From positions 4,245,001 through 4,309,000 of the forward strand of contig JANTQA010000015.1 in the NCBI GenBank assembly GCA_027625915.1: DNA of 64,000 nt, given 5' to 3'. This document shows, piece by piece, positions 9,113 through 21,800 of this stretch. The notes below the pieces were generated by a model that made no database searches, was not told where the DNA came from, and saw only the letters and a list, made by a program, of their open reading frames with translations. The position numbers were made by a program, and so were the translations under genes. This DNA is from Anaeramoeba flamelloides (lineage: Eukaryota; Metamonada; Anaeramoebidae). Positions within the stretch are counted from its first letter, which is position 1; each line of letters starts with the position of its first letter.

Positions 9113-11999
9113 ACAAACACACCTTTACAAACAATAGGTTTCGAAATTAAAATATGATCACATTTACAAAACCAAATTTTCTTTTTTTTTTTTTCTCTAA
9201 CAATTTTAGAATAAAGAATTCAAATTATTATTTTTTTTGTTGATTTGTTTTTGAATTTTTTTTGTGGTTCTGTGATCAGAACTATTCCTGATAATTTTTT
9301 TCTTTGGTTATTTTTCTGTGGACTTGATAGTACCAGAACCCCAGAGTTAAATTGTTTATAAAGCTTTGAGAACCAAAATTCATTTCATTAATTTTTAGAA
9401 AAGGAGTACTATTTTTTGGGAAAAGTGGTTAATTGGTAATAATACTCAAAAATAAGAAAAAAAAAAATTGTTTATATGATTTTGAGAGTTTTTTTTTTTC
9501 TTGCAAAAGTAAAGTTTGATAAATATGTTCCCCTTTCTTTATTCTTGAATTTAAATGAGTTTGTTTATCTCATCAAATACCAAGATATAAAATTTTTCTT
9601 AGAATGAAAGTTTTTTTTTGTTTTATCCTTATTCTGATCCATTTCAATTCTATTATTATTTTAAATATATTTTAAACTTGATAATTAATTTCTATCAAAG
9701 ATGCTTTCATAATCAAAATTAGATTATTAATAAACAACTGGATATGTATTGCTAGTGATTTTGTTATTTTCTACAAGAAAATGAGAAATAAATCTAAACA
9801 ATAAAGGAGAGAATGATGTTCCCTTTAAAAATTGTAATTTATCACATAAACTTTAATATATCAATCTTTTTATTACATTTCTGAGAATTTATCTTTATAA
9901 GTATAACCTCTATTAAAAATTGTTATTGATTTTTTCTTTTTAAAAATATTTATTATTATTATTATTCATACCAATTTTAAATAATTTCTTGTTTTCTGTT
10001 TGTGTTAAAAGGTTATTAAAAAAAGAAAAAAAAAAAATAAACTAAATCTTCTCTTTTTAAATATCATTTTTTTACAACCTCTAATAATTAATAACTTGAA
10101 AGTTTTCAAGAATCTGCATACTCAAAATAAACCCTGTTACCTTTTCTTTTCGATACCATTGTAACTCCAATATTTTATTTTATTTAATATAAAAATGTTG
10201 AGATAGAATCGAAGAAATTTGTTTTTTTTTGTTTCAATTTTTTCTCGTTAGAATTTCCTTTATATTAGCCATAAAAGTTATAAAGAAAAAATATCAAGTG
10301 GATACTTGTCAATGGGGGAATTCCGAAAAAGAAAAGTATGGGTAGCTTGAGAATAAAAAACAAAAAGCTGAGGTAAAAAATACTAAACATTTAAATTAAA
10401 TGAGATTAATCAGAAATATGGAATTACAAAAATTAAACTACAATCCTCAAATGAAATTTTATAATCAATTCTCAAATTAAAAAAAAAAAATAACCAAAAT
10501 ACTGGAGGCAATGAATTTTGATGTTCTAAATATACTCACCTCGAGTAAAATTTTTAATCCAGTTTTACTCGGTTTGGAAAGCATTTGTTTATTTTTATAA
10601 ATAGGTGAATATTTAGACGAGTTTCTTGTTTTTGATGTTATAATCAGTAAAATAGGAAAGTTTTTTTTTTTATACCAAACAAGGTTATTCTCTTATTTTC
10701 AATTTTTAGTGTTCCCTCATCCAATAATAATTCATCCTATCTTTGAAATATTTTAAAAACAAAATCAATATTTACATAACTGTGTATTTAAAGTTGTTAT
10801 TGATTATGGGTTTTCGACTTTATTTTTATTGTCTCTCTTTGAAAATTTACAGTCTTTCCAAGTCTACCATAAAATTTTAAATAAAACAGAATTGATTTTT
10901 CTATTCTTATTTATAATTTTATGGTAGTCTTGGAACGGCTGTAGTTTCTTTTCATATTTTTTTCTTATCCACAAATTCATTTGATATATAAAAAGGTTTT
11001 GATTTGAAAAATAAATATAAAAATTGAATTAGAGTAAAATATAAAACCCAAAATAATTTCTACTTTGACAAAACTAACTTTGCCGAAAAAAATGAATTAT
11101 TTCAGAGATCTAAGAATAAATAGCATTGGATGTTTTTCGAGATGGGTGCTAGGATTATTTTTACAATAAAACCGCTTTTAATTCATATTTGAAAGAGCTA
11201 ATAGCTCTGGCATTTTTATTCTTAATAGTTCTTGTTGTATTTCGAATAAATTAATTCAATATAAAATTTTATCAAAAATCGTTTCATTATTCAAGAATTT
11301 CCAAAAAAAATAGATGGCGGTCCAATTTAGGAACAAATTTGTTTTTTTTTTTTTTTGGGTTTTATTTTATACCAATTACTCCTATAAACACTTTTTAATT
11401 TCTTTTTCTTTTTCTCTATTTTCCTTTTTACCTTTTTTCTTTTTTGTTTACTTTTTCTTTTTAACAATAAAAAATTTTGGGTGTGCCATTCCATGAATTA
11501 TCATGAATTCATAACTTTCCATTATTTTTTCATTCGGGAATTTAATTCAAAAGATATTTAGACTATAATTCACACTTCTTCCATTAATAATAATAACAAT
11601 CAAATATTTTATAATAGACCAAAGTCAAATTTATTTCGAATAATATCATATTTGTTGTTTATCGGATGATTCATATTATTTATGCTTTATTTTTTATATT
11701 AAATATTAATTTTTGCTGTTTTCAGTTATTTTTTAATATGACCACTTACCTCAAAAAATAAATTTGAAAAAAAAAAAATTAAAATATTATAAAAAAAAAT
11801 AAAAAAAATTTTGAAAAAAACTTGTTAAAATAAGGCTAGTAAATGAAAAATTGATTATTTTTATTTTAAAAATGGTACTTTTCAAATGTTTTTAAAATAA
11901 ATCTGATGAAAAATAAAAAAGATTCTTAAGAATAAGTTATTATCATTATTTTGTTAAACGCCATCTATGGCAGAGCTAGTTATTGGTAGGATTATGAAT
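9113..11999. other. Intergenic region between convergent RPL12 and PGM2-type genes
   Basis: About 2.9 kb downstream of both flanking genes. It contains one short TA-flanked inverted-repeat element (10850-10941). The longest ORF (11314-11496, +) is almost entirely Phe/Leu/Ser from T runs and is not credible as a gene. Nothing else recognisable is seen. Confidence 0.7.
10850..10941. mobile_element. 92-base TA-flanked MITE (CAGTCTTTCC family), copy 1
   Basis: Left end CAGTCTTTCCAAGTCTACC and right end complementary to CAGCCGTTCCAAGACTACC, followed by ATAAAATTTTAAATAAA and its inverse. TA is present on both sides (10848-10849 and 10942-10943). It is essentially two arms and a small loop. The TA duplication and CAG tips are typical of Tc1/mariner-derived MITEs. 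A sister copy lies at 28390-28473. Confidence 0.8.
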
Positions 12000-14900
12000 T
12001 TATTTTTTTTTAGGAGGAACCAATTCATTTTTTTCTGGTTCCAAATAGGTCTCAATAAACATTTGTGTAAGTTTATCTAATTTTTCCTGGACGGTTTCTT
12101 TTGACAATTTTTCTGACAATTCTATATAATACTTAATTTTTGGTTCTGTACCACTGGTTCTTAAAGTTATTGTTGCATCATTTTCAAAGGTAAAGGTGAT
12201 CATTTGGCTATTAGGATCTACGTAGAGCACAGCTTTTTTATCCTTTTTCGAACTATCATATCCCGTGGTTAAATCTCTGATTGATTTAATCTTAAATGAA
12301 CCAATCTTTTCAAAATACTTACCATCATTTCTAATTTTCTTAAAGATTGAATTAATGACTTCCTTATTGTAGCAATAAAAGTAGGAATTATTAAAAAGAA
12401 AATATCCTAACTTTTGGACACTCAATTTTTCGAATTGTTGTAAAAGTGTTGAGTTGCGATCTTCAAGATAGAGTGCCATTTGGATGAGTGCCATTGCTGC
12501 GGAGATACCATCCTTGTCATAAACAGTTGAACCGACCATATAACCAATAGCTTCTTCGAAGGATAAAAGTACTTTGTAGCCTTGCTTTTCAAGTTCGATA
12601 GCCTTGTTGCCTAGCCATTTAAAGCCTGTGAGTGTTTCTTCATATTTGAAGCCGAACTTATCTGCAAGCGCCTTGACCATCTTTGAAGATACAGTGGAAT
12701 TTAACATCGCAATAGGCCTTTTGGTAGATTTCCTTTGGTATTTTTTGAATTGCCACCAGGCTAATAAGATACCGATCTCGTTACCATGAAAGACATGCCA
12801 TTGAGGCTTTTTAGACTCATTCTCGCTGAATTGGGTGCTTGGGATTTTCTCGGCAACCGCTAATCGATCAGCATCTGGATCATTCGCAATGATCAAGCTC
12901 GATCCGTTCGAGTCAGCTGTTTCCATCGCAAGATCAAGTGCTCCCTTCTCTTCGGGGTTTGGGAATGGTACTGTTGGGAACTTTGGATCAGGCTCAACCT
13001 GAGACTCAACTGGAATGATTGGATTGAATTCAAAGGTCTTGATCGCCCTTTTGATCCATTCATATCCAACGCCATGCATGGCAGTATAGGTGATTTTTAA
13101 ATAGCTTGATGATTGGAGATTATAACATAAGTGCGATTTCAATTCTTCATAAATATCATTATAATATTGCTCATCAACTTTATTGGTTTCAATTGGATCA
13201 TATAAAAATTCACTCGATAGCTCTGATGCTTCTTCAAGATCAAGTAATTCCAAATTTTCTAAAATCTTTTGGGAAATGCCTTTATCATGTGGAGGAATAA
13301 TTTGAACTGAATTTTCCCAATAGACTTTATAACCATTATATTCTTTTGGATTATGACTATAGAGGTTTTTGTTTTTGTTATTTTTTTGAAATTTTATTAT
13401 AAATGTATTATGAGAATTGTGAATCAATTTTATGAATTTTTTTGATAATTTTGTTATTTTTGAGTTTTTGTTACTAATTTATTTATTATTTTTTGGGCTT
13501 CTCGTTTGTTCTTACCTATTAAACTTCAATTTACACTCTGTTAAATACTCACTCTTAACGGATAACGAAAATGAAGCTAGTCCTTAATACAACTGCATTC
13601 ATTTCCGAATTAATAAATGAAAATTTTCGATTTCAATTTCCCAAATCTTTGTTTCAATACAATCCATAGAAGAAATAATAAAAAGATTTTCACAAATCAA
13701 TTAAAAATTGAATTATACTTTCTTAGACTTTAACTCTTCCTTATTGAACCGAAGATAATATAAATTCATTTTTTAAAATGGAATTTAATAACATTACTTT
13801 TAAGAATAAATTATACTTTTTGTTTATTGAATTTTATATTTCTTCAATTCTCGGTTTTAAGGGTCTAGTCTCCTTACAGTAAATTTGCACCACACCTATG
13901 GGGGAAATTGACACAAAAAAAGACTATTATTTTTTTGCACTTCTTTTTTGATTGAAAAAATTCAAATAAAATACCTTGGATCCTCTTTTGCAAAAAATTC
14001 AATAAACAAAAAAAATTCGATAGATCGAATTACTACAAATTTATTTAAAATAAAAAAATTTCATAGGATCACAGATATAGGTGATAAAATTAGTAATTTA
14101 AGAACAAAGTTTGATAATATTTCCATTATAAAAAAAAATTCAAATCTCAAAAATAGTTCCAAAGAATCTCGATTCACAAAAAATTCGATTAAAAAAAAAG
14201 TTTAAAAAAGAGTTAGCATTTTCAAAAAATCTAAATTTACAAGAAAAAAAAAGTTTTCAAAGAATTCTCAATTCCTAAAATAAAAAATAAAAAAAATTAA
14301 TCTTTTATTGTTTTATATTCCCAATGGATTAAATTTCTTCAATTTGAAACAAATTGTTTTATTTCAGTATCAAATCAATTTAATCCCATTTAATCTAATT
14401 TATGGTTATTTTATAACCCTCTAAATTTAACAAAGTAAGGATTTTGTAACACTCTTTGCATAAAAATAACTCATTCAAGAAAAATGTAAAAAATGTAAAA
14501 AATGAAAAAACTCTTCAAAATATAAAAAAGCTCCATTAAGTGATACTTCAAAACTAAAACAACTTTTTTCAAAGGTATAATTCAAAAACATTCAAATTGA
14601 AAATTGAGTGTCGCCCTTTGGTACGTTTTTCGAAAAATATTCTAGTTTTTCATTGTTGATTTTTGGAGATCAAATGCCATTCAAAAGTTGGTTCGTTTTT
14701 GATTGGTATTAGGTACTGATATAAAAATTACAAAATGATTTTTTTTCATTTCAAAAAATTATATTTCACCTTAGTGACTTGACCCTTTGACTTTTTTTAA
14801 AAAAAAAAAGAAACAAATTCTGTTGATGATTATATCATTGATCTGTTTTTTTATTTCCGATTTCAACAATTTTTTCATTATATTTTCTACAATCACAGAA

Positions 14901-16940
14901 ATCACACAAGAGAGTTACACTCAAATTTTTAACTTTTTAGAAAGTATCTATTTTGTACTATTGTTTTTTTTTTAAATTTTGAGTGTGATTTGTTTCTGTG
15001 ATTTCGGTAGTTTCTATGATTTTTTTGATCTCTGCGATTGCATAAAATTATTATTAAGCAATCATTTTTGTGGAAATTTTGTTTTAATAATGGCATGAAA
15101 TTAAGCCAATATTTTCAAAAACAAATAATAAAAATTTTATTTAACAACAGTCTCATTATTTCAATAAAAATTAAAAGCCCTTTTCTTAAATACGATATTT
15201 CTCAAGGAATAATTCTGGATTTGGTTTAGTAATTTTAGTAACAATTTACTTAATTTGTCTGTGTTGAAATAATTTCACAAAACATACTTTTTCACTTTTT
15301 TGATCATTTATTTTTAAACCAAAATTAGATAATTTTGTCACCATTTTTTTTTTTGAGAGAACTAATTAAGTAAATTAAAAATACACAATTGAGTATAAGA
15401 ACAAAAATCCCATAAAATTCTATCGAGACGAATGTTTGGTTAAATGTGATAAAAAGAAAATTTTTACATTTCTTTTTGTTAAGGACTACGTTTCCACCCT
15501 TGAGGGGGTCGACTAATTGTCTTATTTCACTTATGATTCTCACAAAAAATTTTCACACCGAAGAAATTTGACAAAAAAAAAAAAAAAACAAACTTTTTTT
15601 GTCATCTTTACCTTTTCATGTAGACTTTTTTTCTTTGTTTTTCAATGAAAAGGAAAATTGAAAATAACAAAAAAAATAATTTCAAAAAATGGCTTTTGGG
15701 GATTTTCAAGTTCATTTAAAATTTGAGAACATTTCAAACTTGTAAAAGTAAATTTAAAAGCTATTTAGAACAGCTCTAGAAAATAGTGTGAGTTCCTAAA
15801 GTTGAAATGGAAATTCTAAAATATTAAAATCAAAATTTAGCATGATCTAACAAGTCAAAAATTGTGAAAATTGTTGAAATTGTTAAAATTTCACATTTTT
15901 TCTAAAAGAAATTCTACTTGGACAAATATTACTGAGATTATATAACTCTTTCAAGGGTGATTTTAGACATTATTTCGCTGTTTTCACCTAAAAACGTAGT
16001 CCTTAATTTAACAAGAACAAATTTAGATCAAATTAATTTTTTTTTAATATTAGAAAAAAATGATCAGAAAGGCGAAAATTTTTACTCAAACTTTTTTTTC
16101 ACCTCTGTTATGGAATTCTTTTGATTAACAAAAAGGAAATTGTTGTGAAAATTTTGTTTGATGTAGATTCCTCGAAATTATCTAAAAAAGATACAAAAAA
16201 AAAAAAATAATCTAAAAAATAGACACAAAAAAAAAAAAAAAAAACAAACGAAGGAGTAACCATCACACCCCCAGCAGTTTTGAGAACCCTAACCGCGTAA
16301 CTGAGTAAAGGCGTTGGTACAATGCAATTGAATAAATAGACTTTAAATCCTTTCAACATGAAAACATTTGCTGTGATTTCTGCAAATTCCTTTGAATGAT
16401 CACGATGATCATAACCAATTACAATACCTTTTTTTTGAACAGTTTTGGGATCAAAAACTTCAAGAAGGTATTCTGCCCAACCTTTTCGAAAGAAGAATAA
16501 ATGTTAATAAAGGAGAAAAAATTGTAAAAGTTTTTTGTAATTTTTTTGATTTTTTTAGATTCTCATTTTGACAGAAAAAAGAAAAAAGAGAAAAAAAAGT
16601 TCTTTGTTAAATTACCTTGTGCAGTTTGCTGAACAGTAATGTGATTCATTCTCGTATAGCCAGCACCCATTACTGCTCTAAGACCAGCTGTTCCAAATTC
16701 GAGTCTTCCATCAAATAATTCTTGTAATTTTCCTTGTTTTTTTCCTTTGATCAGTTTTTCAACTTCTTTTCTGGTTTCTTCGTTGTTGTCAATTTTTAAC
16801 CATTGATTAGCTTCAAAATAAACCGATTTTTGATAATTACTATATGATTTGTATATTATCCCGCCTACTGTGACAGCGATAACTGCACCTACTGTTGTTT
16901 CTACTTTATGTTTTTTGATAAATTCAACAATTTTTTTCAT
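12000..16940 (-). CDS. PGM2: Phosphoglucomutase-2-type phosphopentomutase with N-terminal membrane anchor
   Basis: Exons 16940-16616, 16481-16250 and 13356-12000 join in frame to 637 residues; junctions are G|GT (Gly109) and TC|T (Ser186). This alpha-D-phosphohexomutase interconverts ribose-1-P/ribose-5-P and glucose-1-P/glucose-6-P. Seen: EFGTAGLRAVMG near residue 85; catalytic Ser in TPSHNPKEYNGYKVYW (Ser186, split by intron 2); Mg loop DPDADR at 345-350; GFKWLGNKA and EEAIGYM sugar-binding motifs; RTSGTEPKIKYY phosphate site near the C-terminus. This order and these spellings match the PGM2 subfamily (human about 612 residues). Unusually, residues 1-40 are an extra segment, KKHK followed by a hydrophobic stretch of about 16 residues (VGAVIAVTVGGII) and KSYSNYQKS, that looks like a signal anchor. 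Intron 1 is 134 bases; intron 2 is 2,893 bases and holds two MITEs. Confidence 0.95.
14891..15005. mobile_element. Short MITE with AATCACAGAAATCACA ends, copy 1
   Basis: The left arm starts AATCACAGAA at 14891 and includes ACACTCAAATTT; the right arm (to about 15005) carries the inverse AAATTTTGAGTGT...TTCTGTGATT. The arms are separated by about 45 bases. The tip sequence is shared with the element at 61740-61945, so they form a family. Confidence 0.6.
15483..16002. mobile_element. 520-base MITE flanked by TTAA (GGACTACG family)
   Basis: Tips GGACTACGTTT and AAACGTAGTCC are exact inverted copies, with a second matched block (CACCCTTGA / TCAAGGGTG) just inside. TTAA lies at both sides (15479-15482, 16003-16006). 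TTAA duplications are known from piggyBac-type transposition; a TA duplication with an extra A/T match (Tc1/mariner) is also possible. No transposase. A degraded relative appears at about 3090-3600. Confidence 0.75.
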
Positions 16941-18838
16941 TTATGTGAAAAAATAAAAAATGACATTTTTTTTTTTACTCTTTTCAAATTGGAAGAAAGT
17001 GTCTGACACAAAGGCGAATATGTAGAGAATTTAGTTTTAGATTTTCCGATTTCTGAAAAATAATAAAAAGATTTTTAAAGTAAAAAATAAGGTTTTTATT
17101 TGTTATTGTTCCAAACACAATCTGGAATTCTCTTTTGGAAATGAGTGTTAAATAAACACAGTGAAAACAAAATAAAAATCTGTTCAACCAACTCCTTCAA
17201 TTCTTCTTTTTATAAGACTCAACAGTTTTTCACATCTAAAAAAATATTGTTCAATGAGATTTTTAAGAGCGATAACATACTGTTGTCAAAATAATATGTT
17301 TCGATAAGTTTGATCACTATTTAAAAATAAAAAGTGTGTTTTTTGGTCTAGAAGACCTAAACATCAACAAATCAAAGAAACCAATAATAAAACCATAATC
17401 AAATCTGTTCTTGGTTTCTTAAAGTTCTATTATTTAAATATAAATTCTAAAAATAAAGGATCAAATTGCAAAATTTATCTCAAAAAATAGAGTTTAATTT
17501 TTAAGATAAAATTATTGCCTTCAAAAAAACAAAAAAATTTCAGTAAAAATTTCGAATAAATTTCATTCCCAATTTAAAATTTACTTGAAGATATAAAAGA
17601 GTTTAGCCTCAAAATTGATTTGAACTTAGGTATAATACTGTTAAATTGAATTGGTTGTTGAATAGAAACAAGAATAAAAAAAAAGCACGGATTTATTTTT
17701 GAAAAATGTATTATTGTTAGATAGTCATTCATTATTTTGATCACAGTAGAGCCACAATTTTTATCTTTATTAAATATCCATTAAGATCAAAAAAAATAAA
17801 ATTTTACCTACTTTGATTGGGATTTGTCTATTTTTTTAAGTATCTAAAATTAAATGCCACAATAGAATGCTAAGTGAATCTGATTCATCTAGAATGGGGA
17901 TTATGGGGTGAATTACTATTTGTTCCCATTTTAACACTATATCGTTGCATTTTATTTTGATAAAAAAAATAAATCCAAATGATTTTTAAGAAGACATGTT
18001 AACAATAAAAATCAAATTTGACAAAAGCAAAAATAAATAATTGAGTTTTCCGATCCAATTAATAAGTAATAAAAAAGTGATAATGTTGACTTCTTGGATT
18101 AGACTGTTAGTATAAATGAACTTACTCTAAAACTTAACAGAGATACAAATGGATAAGATTCAAAGTTAAAAAAAAGAGAGAGAGACGATAAACTATCTTC
18201 AGATCAATAATTTTATGTTCAAACTTTCTGGATTGTTTTGAATTTTCATTAATATCAATAGCCTCCCAATAATACATTAACAAAAATTAAAGTTTGGTCT
18301 TTTCTATTTAAAATATTTTTTATCACAACCCTTTGAATTAATAATTATTGCTAAGTTCATAGAAAATTTTTATTCATATCAACTCGAAGATCAAAGACCA
18401 CTAATTGATTGAATTTTTATCTAAAAAAAATTACTAAGAAAAAAATATGTAATTCAGAAAAAATAACTAAATGGGATTTCTTAATCCTTCAAATATTCAA
18501 ATTAAAAAATTTTAATTCAAATTAATAGTTCGTATAATTAAGACAAACTATTTTCTCAAAGAGAATGAATCATCCATGGAATACAACTCCCCTATGATTA
18601 AAAAAGCTACCTTAATTAAAAAAAAAATAAAAATAAAAAAAAAATTATTTCAAAATAATAAAGACAAAAATGAAAAAGAAATAAAAAGTTAATTAATCCA
18701 TAAGTTTTTAAAAGTATCAATAAAACACCAAACAAAATAAAAGTTAAAAGTAAAAGTAAAAGGAATAAAAATAAAAATAAGAATCATAAAATGAAATAAC
18801 CCATCATTTTATAAATTAAAACAAACAAAAAAAAAAAA
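16941..18838. other. Intergenic region between PGM2-type gene start and LRR-PP2C gene end
   Basis: About 1.9 kb. It must hold the PGM2-type promoter (both neighbours are on the - strand) but no recognisable element was identified. It contains one copy of a dispersed repeat (17374-17642) and otherwise A/T runs. Confidence 0.65.
17374..17642 (+). repeat. Dispersed repeat family (AAGAAACCAAT), copy 1
   Basis: Begins AAAGAAACCAATAATAAAAC, has a short hairpin (AAGAAACCAA...TTGGTTTCTT), then TTAAAGTTCTATTATTT, AAATTCTAAAAATAAAGGAT, TTTCATTCCCAATTTAAAAT and CTCAAAATTGATTTGAACTT. The same order occurs at 29505-29776 (+). Reverse-complement partial copies are at about 37080-37190 and 34690-34745. No ORF; the type of element is unknown. 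Confidence 0.7.
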
Positions 18839-21800
18839 TTAATCATTATCTTCATCTTGTGTATCTTCTGCATCTTCTGCGTCCTCTTCCATTTCTAAGA
18901 CAATTTTTTTATTTTTACTTTTTTTCTTTTCTTCATTTTTTTCACCCTTTTCTTTTCCGTTTTGACCATTCTTTCCTTTATTAATCTTTAAATCATTATT
19001 TTGATTTTTTTCTTTTGTTGTTTGCTCATGGTCATTATCATCATTTAATTCCATCATTATTCCGTATTTATAAAGATTGCCTTCGGAACTTTCGCCATCT
19101 GAGGAATATTCTTCTTCTGAATTAAATTCCATATCACTATAATCTTCACTATCACTTTCACTGCTTGTTTCCGTTAGTTCTTCATTTAGCATTGCTTCAT
19201 TAATTTCTAACTTCCTTTTGGAAATTTCTTCTTCAGTTTCCTTAATTTTGACTTCCCTTTTCTCTCCTTTTTTACTTTTAGCTTGGTAGGTAATAACATT
19301 ACCAAATTCATCAAGTTTAAATTCGCCTTCCTCCTTTTCCCCCCGTTCCTCCTGTTCATCCTGTTCTTCCTCATCATACTCGTCAAGTACTTCGTCTTTG
19401 TCAAGTACGCCATCTTCTGTACCCTGTTCATCAATTAATTGCTCATCTAAGGGCTTATGCTTTTCGCCATCTTCCACTTCTTCTTTGCCCGTGATCAATT
19501 TGTCACCACCTTTACTTGTTGTGTGGCCCTGTTCAGTTGTTGTTTCCATTGTATTCGTACCGGCTGTTCCCAAGAGCGCCTGCTGCTCTCTTAATTTCCT
19601 TTCCTCTATTCTCCTTTTCCTTTCCTCTTCTCTTCTTTTCCTGGCCTCTTCTCTCTTTTTTTTTTCCAATTCGATTCTTTGCTTTTCTTCTTCAATTTCC
19701 TGTTTTAATATATTTTCATAGTCCAAATGCTTAAATGTTTTTCTTTCTTTAATTACCTTCTTTAATTCTCTTCTTTCCAATCGAAGTCTCTTTTCTTTAT
19801 TTTTTTCCCTGATTTCAAGTCTTAATTTCGGCCTTAGATCAACAACAATGACTGAAATGTTTTCTGCGCACCCTCTTGCGTAAGCGATCGTTCTTAAATG
19901 CAAGGCAGCTTTAAATGTGTTATCAATTGACGAAACAATTTTCGCTGCTTCGTCATCGCCAATTACATCCTATTTTAAATTAGTGTTTTGGAAATAATTT
20001 CCATAATAAAGACATATGATCATGAGAAATGTTCAATTTGTTTTGATAATTGAAAATTGAAAAAAATTATTGCCAAATAAATACCGTTTATCGAAAAATA
20101 AATTAACCAAAATTTTCATTTAGCTTTCAGAATAAAAAAAAAAAAAAACAATCTTAAGAATTAAATAAACACATAAAGTGATCAAAATCTCAAAAGGAAA
20201 ACAAAAATAAACCCCATTCCAAAAATTTGGACACACCCAAAATCAAAAATAGGCAAAAATAAACCCAATTTATTGTATTTTTCCAAACCTAACATAAAAC
20301 CACATTTAAGTTACCCAGTATTAATGTTTTTTATAAGTAATCATTTTCATCCAAATAAAAGAAAAAAATATAAAACTCAAAAAATAAAAATCAGTCTATC
20401 CAAAATAATGAAACGAGCTGAACAAAAAATATATTGGTAAATTTGTTGACATTTCACCAACAATTGTTGATCCGATCAAATGTTAAGATACCATCAACCA
20501 ATTGTATGTGGTTTTTCTATTTAACAAACTCAACACTTACCTTCTATCAACAATTGAAAAAAAATTTCAGATCTAACAAAACAGATTGCGTAACTGGAAA
20601 AAAAGGAAATGAAAACAAAAACAAAAAAGACATAAAATTGAAATAGTTTGTCAAATCAAAATTATCTCCAAATTGAATGTAAAGTGTAGTACTGCTATTC
20701 TTTCAACTATTTAAACCGTGTCCAAATTTTTGAAATTTAGTTTAGAAACAGTTTAATGTACAAAAAAGTTCAACTTTTTCCAATATGTATTGATCAATTT
20801 TTTAATAAATATTTTTTTGATTTCCATTTTTTAAGGGATTAGCGTCTACAAAGGAGAAGCCTAGGATCAAAGTATGTTGTTATTAGACCTAACAACATTA
20901 GTGTTACATGGTTCAAATGTCTCTAAAAAATCGATTGCAAAGTAGTAATATTTGTTGATCTCATCAATTAAAAATGATCTATGTATTAGTAAAAAACCCA
21001 GCAAATTCAGAATAAAATCTGCATTTCGCCATAAATTTTATGATTGAATTATCAATATTCAGACTACAAAGTCATAAAATATCTTTCTTAAATTTGTGGC
21101 GAAATGTAGATTAGTTACTAAAAAATTCGTTTTTTTTTAAAAATTAAATAATTAACGAATAAAGTTTTTTGTCAAATTATTTCTCAAATCATGGAAATAT
21201 ATTGATGCTATAATTATGACTTATCAAAAGCAAACAAAACTAATCAGTCTTTGTACTTTTATGTTGATGATTATTGAGTTAATCTTTGAAATTCTAAAAT
21301 TCTAAAAATAGTTACTTTTGGAAGTTCTAAATCTAAATTATTAAATACTGGAATACTGTATTTTGGGTTTTTATTTTTAGATTTGGAAAAGGAATTAAAA
21401 AAAAATTTTTCAAAATGAAATTTTTTAATTGTGATCATTAGTAAAAAATGTAATAATTTATTGTGCAATAAGATTTATAATAGATTTTTTAGAGCTATTC
21501 GAGCCATGGTGCACTAATACCATTTACACCCAATTACAACATACTTTGATTATAGAGAAATCTAGGGTGACGCTAATCCCTTAATTCGTGTAAATATATT
21601 GCACTCAGAAATATTCCACTCCACTCTCCTTTTTATTAAAGCATTCATATTTTTTGGGTAAATAGATGATTTTTATAATTACAATTCCAAACACAAATGC
21701 GGCGCCCAAAAGTTTAACAATTTACTTACTCCTCTTAATGAACCAAATTCTTTTACAATAATTGATCAAATCAAAAATTAAATTTCTTCTATCTTTTACT

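Larger units (their letters stand above)
13357..16249 (-). other. Intron 2 of the PGM2-type gene (2.9 kb, element-bearing)
   Basis: Bounded by GTTTGT (complement at 16249) and CTATAG (complement ending at 13357). The splice rebuilds the catalytic Ser-His-Asn codons exactly, so the boundaries are firm. Inside are inverted-repeat elements at about 14891-15005 and 15483-16002, and a stretch near 13950-14290 where AAAAATTC recurs irregularly and yields a spurious Lys/Asn/Ser ORF (13948-14205, +). No nested gene was recognised. Confidence 0.85.

Noticed and set aside
11314-11496. 60-codon hydrophobic ORF resembling a membrane protein
   Set aside because: Almost wholly Phe/Leu/Ser from T runs; no start context, conservation or neighbour supports it.
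13948-14205. Lys/Asn/Ser-rich ORF in the PGM2-type intron
   Set aside because: Arises from irregular AAAAATTC repetition and lies in a firmly defined intron.
19398-19734. Ser/Leu/Phe-rich + strand ORFs
   Set aside because: Shadows of the charged coiled-coil tail of the LRR-PP2C gene on the other strand.
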